Below are positions 1-5,012 of a stretch of 9,592 nt of DNA, one piece after another (positions within the stretch are counted from its first letter, which is position 1; every line of letters begins with the position of its first letter). The stretch lies in contig CAZJBP010000141.1 of NCBI GenBank assembly GCA_964544115.1, positions 1 through 9,592 on the forward strand, given 5' to 3'. The DNA comes from CAZJBP01 sp964544115 (GTDB taxonomy: Bacteria > Verrucomicrobiota > Kiritimatiellia > UBA8416 > JADHWI01). A model generated the notes under the pieces. The model did no database searches. It was not told the origin of the DNA and was given only the letters and a program-made list of their open reading frames with translations. The position numbers were made by a program, and so were the translations under genes.

Positions 1-1
1 C

Positions 2-22
2 AGCAACCCGTGTTAGGAATAC
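2..22 (+). other. nrdJ active-site codons interrupted by in-frame TAG
   Basis: Read in the nrdJ frame these seven codons give S-N-P-C-stop-E-Y and run directly into the MFLDD stretch. In this branch of class II reductases I recall the motif as N-P-C-S-E-Y, with the cysteine as the thiyl-radical residue and the glutamate as catalytic. The stop (14-16) sits where serine is expected and is one base (TCG to TAG, position 15) from a serine codon. It could be a sequencing or assembly error or a real nonsense mutation. The motif match on both sides is seen directly; the expected serine is from memory of the family. Confidence 0.75.
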
Positions 23-1720
23 ATGTTCCTCGACGACAGCGCGTGCAACCTGGCGTCGATCAACCTGATGAAGTTCGTCGATGAGGCCGGCACCTTCGAC
101 GTCGAGACGTTCCGCCACGTCGTGCGCCTGTTCATCATTGCCCAGGAAATCCTGGTGGACAGCGCCAGCTACCCGACCGACCGCATCGCGCTCAACTCGC
201 ACCGGTTCCGGCCGCTGGGGCTGGGCTACGCCAACCTCGGGGCCCTGATCATGCGGCTCGGGTTTCCGTACGACAGCGACGAGGGCCGGGCCTTCGCCGG
301 GCTGGTGACGGCCGTGATGACCGGCAACGCCTATGCCGTGTCGCAGGAGCTGGCGGGCGTGAAGGGGCCCTTTGAAGGATACGGCGAAAACGCCGAGTGC
401 ATGCAGAAGGTCATGGTCATGCACCGCAAGGCGCTTGAGGGGGTCGGCCTGGCCGGCTCGCTGGCGGGCCTGCGCCGGGAGGCCGTGCGCGTGTGGGACC
501 GGGTGGTCGAGACCGGACCCGAGACGGGCTTCCGCAACGCGCAGGTCACCGTGCTGGCCCCGACGGGAACGATCGGGTTCATGATGGACTGCGACACCAC
601 CGGCGTCGAGCCGGACATCGCGCTGGTCAAGTACAAGCAACTCGCCGGCGGCGGGATGATGAAGATCGTGAACCGTTCGCTGCTGGCCGCGCTGACGAAG
701 CTCGGCTATTCCGAGTCGGAAGCCGCCGCGATCGGCGCCTACGTTGAGGAGAAGGACACGATCGAGGGCGCCCCGCTGCTCAAGGAGCAGCATCTGCCCG
801 TGTTCGACTGCGCGTTCAAGCCGAAGAACGGGACCCGCTCCATACCGTATCGCGCGCACCTGCGGATGATGTCGGCCGTGCAGCCTTTCCTCTCCGGTGC
901 GATCAGCAAGACGGTGAACCTGCCGACTGAGGCCACGGTCGAGGATATCATGCAGACCTTCATCGAGGGGTGGAAGCTGGGCCTGAAGGCGGTGGCGGTC
1001 TATCGCGACGGCTCCAAGCGGGTTCAGCCGGTGAACACCTCCGACAAGAGCGGCTCGGGCAAGGCCGCGGCGGCGAAGAAGGACGAGCCTGCGGCTGCTC
1101 CGGTGGCGGCGCCGGTGCGCGGCGGCCCGATGCGCCGGCGGCTGCCCGCGACCCGGCAGTCGATCACGCACAAGTTCGAGGTTGCCGGCCACGAGGGCTA
1201 CCTGACCGTCGGCATCTACGAAGACGGGGCGCCGGGCGAGCTGTTTATCACGATGGCCAAGGAAGGCAGCACCGTGGGCGGCACGATGGACGCCTTCGGC
1301 ACGGCGATCTCGCTGTGCCTCCAGTACGGCGTGCCCGTGCGCGAGCTGTGCCAGAAGTTTGCGCACAGCCGGTTTGAGCCCAGCGGCTTCACCAAGAACG
1401 CCGACATTCCCATCGCCAAGTCGATCGTGGACTACATCTTCCGGTGGCTGGATATGACCTTCCCTGACGGGACGGTGCGCCCCTCCATGCGGGTGGGCGG
1501 GCCCGCGCCTGCGAAGGAAGAGACGGGAACGCTCCCGATCGTGGCGGCGATCCCCCGGCGGGACGTCGCGCAGAACGGCGGCGGCGATGCGCGGGTCGAT
1601 GCGCAGTTCAACCACTTCATGGCGGACGCGCCCGCGTGCGACATGTGCGGATCCATTACCGTGCGCAACGGGGCCTGCTACCGCTGCTACAACTGCGGCA
1701 ACTCGATGGGCTGCTCCTGA
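23..1720 (+). CDS. nrdJ: Vitamin B12-dependent (class II) ribonucleotide reductase, C-terminal part
   Basis: Makes deoxyribonucleotides from ribonucleotides using adenosylcobalamin to generate the active-site radical; cytoplasmic. The 565 residues seen start inside the catalytic barrel: the stretch ACNLASIN (Cys8) matches the partner redox cysteine next to the catalytic loop, and PTGTIG begins at about residue 180 (phosphate-binding loop). A low-complexity Ala/Pro/Lys linker (about 337-369) leads to a TSCPD domain (about 376-480) and a cysteine-rich tail with Cys539, 542, 552, 555, 558 and 564, which in this family is a zinc ribbon and/or re-reduces the active site. The true gene begins upstream of the window; ATG 23 is only the first in-frame ATG after a TAG at 14-16 and is not a credible natural start, since homology continues through codons 2-22. 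It ends with TGA and converges on the exb cluster. Family assignment is very secure; whether the gene is intact is not. Confidence 0.93.
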   Translation: MFLDDSACNLASINLMKFVDEAGTFDVETFRHVVRLFIIAQEILVDSASYPTDRIALNSHRFRPLGLGYANLGALIMRLGFPYDSDEGRAFAGLVTAVMTGNAYAVSQELAGVKGPFEGYGENAECMQKVMVMHRKALEGVGLAGSLAGLRREAVRVWDRVVETGPETGFRNAQVTVLAPTGTIGFMMDCDTTGVEPDIALVKYKQLAGGGMMKIVNRSLLAALTKLGYSESEAAAIGAYVEEKDTIEGAPLLKEQHLPVFDCAFKPKNGTRSIPYRAHLRMMSAVQPFLSGAISKTVNLPTEATVEDIMQTFIEGWKLGLKAVAVYRDGSKRVQPVNTSDKSGSGKAAAAKKDEPAAAPVAAPVRGGPMRRRLPATRQSITHKFEVAGHEGYLTVGIYEDGAPGELFITMAKEGSTVGGTMDAFGTAISLCLQYGVPVRELCQKFAHSRFEPSGFTKNADIPIAKSIVDYIFRWLDMTFPDGTVRPSMRVGGPAPAKEETGTLPIVAAIPRRDVAQNGGGDARVDAQFNHFMADAPACDMCGSITVRNGACYRCYNCGNSMGCS

Positions 1721-1798
1721 TGCGGAGGGCGGTCGGTGTGAACGGGTCGGCCTTCTTGTGGTGAGCTGGCTGGCCCGCTCAGGTCCGGCTGTGGCGGC

Positions 1799-2200
1799 CT
1801 ACATGCTGAACACGTTCAGGTTCGTCAGCTTGGACCTCGCGCACGCGTCCAGGAGCTTCACCAGGTACGTGTGCGGCGAATCAGACGTGCACTTGATGAC
1901 GACTGAGAACTGGGTGCTGAACCCGGCCAGATGGCTGAGTTGACGGTCGAGTTCTTGGATCGTCACGCGCCGGCCCTTCAACACGTAGCCGTCCTTGTAG
2001 ACCGTGATCTCCAGCAGTTCGGACACCGTGGGCGGCGCCTCGGTTACGCCCGCCGGTCGCACGATGTCCAGGCGGGAGAGGATGTCTTCCTGCTTGAGGG
2101 TGACCACGAAGAAGATCAGGAGCTGGAACACGACGTCGATCATCGGCGTCATTTCCAGCTTGGGAATCTCTCCCTTGTTCCTGGTCTTGCGCTGCCTCAT
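1799..2200 (-). CDS. exbD: ExbD/TolR-family biopolymer transport protein (second ExbD of cluster)
   Basis: A 133-residue single-span inner-membrane protein that with an ExbB/TolQ partner forms a proton-driven motor. A short basic cytoplasmic start (KTRNKGEIPKLEMTPMIDVV) is followed by one membrane helix at about residues 19-36, carrying the conserved proton-relay aspartate in MTPMIDVVFQ (Asp22), then a periplasmic domain of about 95 residues. Length is normal for the family. It is the last gene of the cluster: its ATG lies 12 bases after the first exbD's stop, with AGGA at a suitable distance (minus-strand ribosome site near 2205-2208). It ends in TAG, 78 bases from the nrdJ end in convergent orientation. 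It differs clearly from its neighbour in the periplasmic domain, so the two are paralogues, not copies. ExbD versus TolR cannot be decided by sequence reading. Confidence 0.93.
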   Translation of the reverse strand: MRQRKTRNKGEIPKLEMTPMIDVVFQLLIFFVVTLKQEDILSRLDIVRPAGVTEAPPTVSELLEITVYKDGYVLKGRRVTIQELDRQLSHLAGFSTQFSVVIKCTSDSPHTYLVKLLDACARSKLTNLNVFSM

Positions 2201-2212
2201 ACGCGTCCTGCC

Positions 2213-2644
2213 TCAGCCCCCGCTGCGTTTGTGACCCTTGGGTTCCTTGACGGCGATAAACGTGATCTTGTACAGGCCGATCTCGGTGCAGATGTCCATG
2301 ACCGTGCGAATGTCGCGGTGGACGGTGCGGTAGTCGCCCCGGATCATGACGGGAAACTCGCCGTAGCGGTCGAAGCGGTTCTTGACGATGGCGCGCAGCT
2401 GGGAGGCCGTTGCCTGAGCGCCGTTCAGCGAGATCCATCCCCGCCGGTCGACCTCGATGACGATCGCCGCTCCGGTCTCATTGGTCTTGATCGCCTCGGC
2501 GTTCGGGCCCTGTTCAAGGACGATATCCGGGTTGACGTTCGCCGTGAACTTGAAGGTGACCACGAAGAAGATAATCATCTGGAACGTGACGTCGATCATC
2601 GGCGTCATGTCCAGCTCGCAACCTGCGCTCTGTCTGCGCGACAT
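2213..2644 (-). CDS. exbD: ExbD/TolR-family biopolymer transport protein (first ExbD of cluster)
   Basis: A 143-residue ExbD/TolR protein, partner of the ExbB-like product encoded just upstream. The N-terminal cytoplasmic piece leads into the family signature DMTPMIDVTFQMIIFF, with Asp18 the expected protonatable residue in the single membrane helix (about 14-32). A periplasmic domain follows (about 35-130), and the tail is basic (KEPKGHKRSGG). A GAGG ribosome-binding site lies about 8 bases before the ATG. The stop overlaps the ribosome-site region of the second exbD, so the two are almost certainly cotranslated from one mRNA. Two ExbDs with one ExbB is a common arrangement in several Gram-negative phyla and may give a hetero-dimeric ExbD stator core; that role is inference. 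No tonB is present in the window. Confidence 0.93.
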   Translation of the reverse strand: MSRRQSAGCELDMTPMIDVTFQMIIFFVVTFKFTANVNPDIVLEQGPNAEAIKTNETGAAIVIEVDRRGWISLNGAQATASQLRAIVKNRFDRYGEFPVMIRGDYRTVHRDIRTVMDICTEIGLYKITFIAVKEPKGHKRSGG

Positions 2645-2684
2645 GCGGCTACCTCAGCGCGCGCCCCGGAGGGCGAAGCGCAGC

Positions 2685-3473
2685 CTACTCGTTCACCACT
2701 TCGACGTTCCGGAGATCCTTGATGAGCTCCAGCGTCATGGATTCCATGCGCAGGATCAGCATATTGGCCTTGTTCCGGAAGGTGTAGTAGAGCGTGACGC
2801 ACGGGATGGCCACGGAGAGGCCGGCCGCGGTCGTGTAGAGGGCCTGGGCGATCGAGAGCGCGAGCGAGCCGATGTCCGGGGCGCCTGTGGCCAGGTTGGC
2901 AAAGCACCAGATCATGCCCTGCACGGTGCCGAGCAGGCCGAGCATCGGGGCGATGTTGGCGCAGACCGACAGCCACGTCAGCTTCTGCATGATCTTCTCG
3001 GTCTCGATGTCAGCGGCCGTGGATACGGCGTCCTGAATGACCTCGTAGCCCTCTTCCACATGGCTGAACCCGGCCGTCAGCACGTTGGCCAGCGCCCCGG
3101 GCTCCTTCTCGCAGGCCTCGAGCGCCTTGAGCACGTCGCCTTCCAGCATGGCCGCCGTCACGTTGTCGACCAGCGCCTGGGGGAGCACCCGCTTGACGCG
3201 CACGGTGATGGCGCAGTCAACCACGAAGTACACGCCGAAGCCGGCCGATCCGAACAGGCAGAGCCACAGGAGGATGCCCAGGAAGCCCGATCCGATCACG
3301 ACGGCCCAGAACCCGCCGGAATTGCTGGGCGCCGGCGCGGCGTCCGTCCGTTCCAGCGCTGCCGCAGCCGGCACAGGCGCCGCACCCGGCGCCGGATCCT
3401 GAGCCAGGACCGAGCCCACCGTGGATGTAAAAAGGAGTGAAACCAAGGTGAGGATCAGAGGCAGACGCTTCAT
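2685..3473 (-). CDS. exbB: ExbB/TolQ/MotA-family proton channel protein with N-terminal signal peptide
   Basis: Proton-channel subunit of an Exb/Tol-type inner-membrane motor, 262 residues. Order: a signal peptide (basic MKRL, hydrophobic core, likely cut after SVLA at about residue 24); an Ala/Pro-rich periplasmic segment (about 25-52); a first membrane helix region (about 55-88); a cytoplasmic loop; and the family core with a second helix (about 166-190, containing NIAPMLGLLGTVQGM) and a third (about 211-232, ALYTTAAGLSVAIP). E. coli ExbB is about 244 residues and lacks the cleavable signal; this extended form is known from other phyla. I prefer ATG 3473 over the adjacent GTG 3476 because the AGGA site is 7 bases from ATG but only 4 from GTG. 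It is the first gene of exbB-exbD-exbD; 40 bases separate it from the next. It ends in TAG. The molecule energised by this motor is unknown. Confidence 0.93.
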   Translation of the reverse strand: MKRLPLILTLVSLLFTSTVGSVLAQDPAPGAAPVPAAAALERTDAAPAPSNSGGFWAVVIGSGFLGILLWLCLFGSAGFGVYFVVDCAITVRVKRVLPQALVDNVTAAMLEGDVLKALEACEKEPGALANVLTAGFSHVEEGYEVIQDAVSTAADIETEKIMQKLTWLSVCANIAPMLGLLGTVQGMIWCFANLATGAPDIGSLALSIAQALYTTAAGLSVAIPCVTLYYTFRNKANMLILRMESMTLELIKDLRNVEVVNE

Positions 3474-3609
3474 CACGTGTTCCTTTCTGACAGCCCTTCA
3501 GGGTCAACCACACGCCTTCGCATCCGGAAGAGCGAGCGACGTCACTCCGGCAGGCTCGGCTTCGCCGCAGCCCGACACACCGCAGCGCCGCTGCCGGAGC
3601 CCCCAAACG
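3474..3609 (-). promoter_or_regulatory. Hairpin-rich 5' leader of exbB (possible regulatory leader)
   Basis: The predicted untranslated leader is GC-rich and strongly self-complementary. An outer 9-base perfect inverted repeat (3545-3553 with 3591-3599, CTCCGGCAG/CTGCCGGAG) encloses a hairpin at 3553-3572, read on the minus strand as GGCT-G-CGGC-GAA-GCCG-AGCC. It also encloses part of a second, mutually exclusive pairing, GCAGCG/CGCTGC at 3582-3594. I do not recognise it as a known riboswitch class. In DNA this GC-rich some chance pairing is expected, so function is not established. Confidence 0.3.
3481..3484 (-). promoter_or_regulatory. exbB ribosome-binding site
   Basis: On the minus strand AAAGGA is followed by ACAC, then GTG-ATG. 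The AGGA core is 7 bases from the ATG at 3473 and 4 bases from the GTG at 3476, which favours the ATG as start. Confidence 0.6.
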
Positions 3610-3615
3610 CGCGCC

Positions 3616-3644
3616 ATTTGACAGGAAACGGGGGCGCGTGTCAA
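3616..3644 (-). promoter_or_regulatory. Likely sigma-70 promoter for the exbB cluster
   Basis: On the minus strand a perfect TTGACA -35 box (3639-3644) is followed after exactly 17 bases by TCAAAT (3616-3621), a 4-of-6 match to the -10 consensus. The start of transcription would be near 3608, giving a leader of about 135 bases before exbB. It is the only strong -35 box facing exbB in the intergenic region. Confidence 0.55.
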
Positions 3645-3846
3645 CGGCAAGAGTTAAACAGGATCCAACCAGATCCCGCGCGGGAAACACTCCCTGCTGG
3701 GCCTGTGAAAAGGCCGGTGAAAAGGCGTCGCGCAGGGTGGGCGGATGTGGTAATAGAAGCAGGTGGCGCCTGCAGCATGCCTGGAGTCAGGTCACGGGAC
3801 GCCGGGATCCGGCGCGAAGGCGGCAGGACGTGAGTGTGTGAGCGGG

Positions 3847-3851
3847 GGAGG
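3847..3851 (+). promoter_or_regulatory. pdxJ ribosome-binding site
   Basis: GGAGG, within GGGGGAGG, lies 7 bases before the ATG at 3859. It decides that start over in-frame codons further upstream (for example 3763), whose products would carry a 32-residue extension with no similarity to the family. Confidence 0.8.
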
Positions 3852-3858
3852 CAAAAGC

Positions 3859-4602
3859 ATGAAACGGGCGCGGCTTCGACTGGGTGTCAACATTGACCAC
3901 GTGGCAACCCTGCGCCAGGCGCGCGGCACGCCATACCCGGACCTCGGCGACGCGGCGCGCCTGTGCGTGGCGGCCGGTGCCGAGGGCATCACGGTGCATC
4001 TGCGGGAGGACCGGCGCCACATCCAGGACGCCGACGTCTACCGCCTGCGCAAAGCCCCCACCTGCGTGCTGAACCTGGAAATGGCCGACACCCCGGAGAT
4101 CGTGGCGATCGCGCTGGACGTGAGGCCCGACGAGGTCTGCCTCGTGCCCGAACGCCGCCGCGAACTCACGACCGAAGGCGGGTTGGACGTGACGGGCAAG
4201 CGCCGCACGCTGGCGCGAACGATCAGCCGCCTCAAGGCGTCCGGGATCCGGGTCAGCCTCTTTGTCGAGCCCTCGCCGGTCCAGATCGAGGCTGCGGCGG
4301 CGGTGGGCGCCGACTGCGTGGAGTTGCACACGGGTTCGTACTGCGCGATGGGCGCCGCCGAGGCGCGCACGGAGCTGCGGCGGCTGACGGAGGCCGCCCG
4401 CGTGGCCGACGGCCGCGGGCTGACCGTGAACGCGGGGCACGGCATCCACACCGGGAACCTGCCGGGACTCCTTGAAATTCCGTACCTGGACACGCTGAAC
4501 ATCGGGCATAGCATCGTCTGCCGGGCCCTGTTCGTCGGCCTGTCCGCGGCGGTGCAGGAGATGCGGCGCGGAATGAACGCCTATGCGGGGGGGCGCCAGT
4601 GA
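3859..4602 (+). CDS. pdxJ: Pyridoxine 5'-phosphate synthase
   Basis: Condenses 3-amino-1-hydroxyacetone phosphate (from the PdxA reaction) with 1-deoxyxylulose 5-phosphate to pyridoxine 5'-phosphate, in the DXP-dependent route to vitamin B6; cytoplasmic TIM barrel. The 247 residues match the family from end to end: LGVNIDHVATLRQARG (8-23), GITVHLREDRRHI with catalytic His47, NLEMA with Glu74, CLVPERR and TTEGGLDV (94-111), ELHTGSY, NAGHGIHTGN with His194, and LNIGHSIV near the C-terminus. Length is close to E. coli PdxJ (243). The start is fixed by a strong Shine-Dalgarno site and by the family N-terminus. It is the first gene of a three-gene run: its TGA overlaps the GTG start of acpS. pdxJ-acpS adjacency is widespread in bacteria, including E. 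coli. No other B6 genes are in the window. Confidence 0.97.
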   Translation: MKRARLRLGVNIDHVATLRQARGTPYPDLGDAARLCVAAGAEGITVHLREDRRHIQDADVYRLRKAPTCVLNLEMADTPEIVAIALDVRPDEVCLVPERRRELTTEGGLDVTGKRRTLARTISRLKASGIRVSLFVEPSPVQIEAAAAVGADCVELHTGSYCAMGAAEARTELRRLTEAARVADGRGLTVNAGHGIHTGNLPGLLEIPYLDTLNIGHSIVCRALFVGLSAAVQEMRRGMNAYAGGRQ

Positions 4603-5012
4603 TTCACCCCTGCATCGTCGGCCTGGGCATCGACATCGTCGAGACGGGCCGCATGGAGTCGGTTCTGGCGCGGTGGGGGCGGCGCTTCAAGGACCGCATC
4701 TTTCTTGCCGATGAACAGCGGTATTGCGAGGGCAAGGCGTTTCCCTGCAGTCACTACGCCGGCCGGTTTGCGGTGAAGGAGGCGGTGACGAAAGCCTTCG
4801 GCACCGGCGTGGGGCCCGACATCGGGTGGCTGGACATTGAGGTGACCCGCGACGCCGGGTCGGGCGCTCCGTCGGTCCGCCTCAGCGGGCGGGTGGGTGC
4901 GCTGGCCAAAGCCCGCGGCGTCTCCGGGGTGCTGGTGAGCCTGTCGCACACGCGCGGCTACGCGGTGGCGCAGGCCCTGCTGGTCGGGCGCTCGGAGGGG
5001 TGCCCCCGATGA
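4599..5012 (+). CDS. acpS: Holo-[acyl-carrier-protein] synthase
   Basis: Transfers 4'-phosphopantetheine from coenzyme A to the serine of acyl carrier protein, switching on fatty acid (and here lipid A precursor) synthesis; cytoplasmic, normally a trimer. Of 137 residues, the family motifs are GLGIDIVETGR (8-18, with metal-binding Asp12), FLADEQRYC, the signature YAGRFAVKEAVTKAFGTG (53-70, Glu61) and VLVSLSHTRGYAVAQAL near the end. Length is slightly over the usual 120-130 because of a short hydrophilic tail. The start is GTG 4599, overlapping the pdxJ stop as GTGA, with no separate strong ribosome site, so translation is probably coupled to pdxJ. Its own stop overlaps the nnr ATG (ATGA). Confidence 0.96.
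   Translation: MIHPCIVGLGIDIVETGRMESVLARWGRRFKDRIFLADEQRYCEGKAFPCSHYAGRFAVKEAVTKAFGTGVGPDIGWLDIEVTRDAGSGAPSVRLSGRVGALAKARGVSGVLVSLSHTRGYAVAQALLVGRSEGCPR
4994..4998 (+). promoter_or_regulatory. nnr ribosome-binding site inside acpS
   Basis: GGAGG within the last codons of acpS, 10 bases before ATG 5009 and only 1 base before the alternative GTG 5000. This supports the ATG as the nnr start. Confidence 0.55.

Larger units (their letters stand above)
3477..3858. other. Divergent intergenic region between exbB and pdxJ
   Basis: About 380 bases without a convincing gene. The left part holds the exbB ribosome site, leader and promoter. On the right, no clean plus-strand promoter for pdxJ is visible. 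The best candidate is a weak extended -10 (TGT then GGTAAT, 3746-3754) without a matching -35. A 10-base direct repeat (GTGAAAAGGC) occurs at 3705-3714 and 3717-3726, 12 bases apart start to start. Open frames running through this region have no family resemblance that I recognise. Confidence 0.6.

Noticed and set aside
14..16. Recoded TAG (pyrrolysine or alternative genetic code)
   Set aside because: Several genes here end with TAG at their natural length (both flanks of the exb cluster, nnr, comF), and serine, not a special residue, is expected at this site.
1721..1798. Possible bidirectional terminator between nrdJ and the exb cluster
   Set aside because: The convergent 78-base gap is where one would be expected, but I find only very short complementary pieces (such as GAGC/GCTC at 1763-1780) and no T-run.
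2457..3440. A 327-codon plus-strand open frame opposite exbB and exbD
   Set aside because: It lies antisense to the ExbB and ExbD genes, whose motifs, ribosome sites and spacing are convincing; its residues are rich in Arg, His, Gly and Asp without recognisable domains.
3763..3858. Longer pdxJ start adding 32 residues
   Set aside because: The extension does not resemble PdxJ, and the strong GGAGG at 3847-3851 points to ATG 3859.
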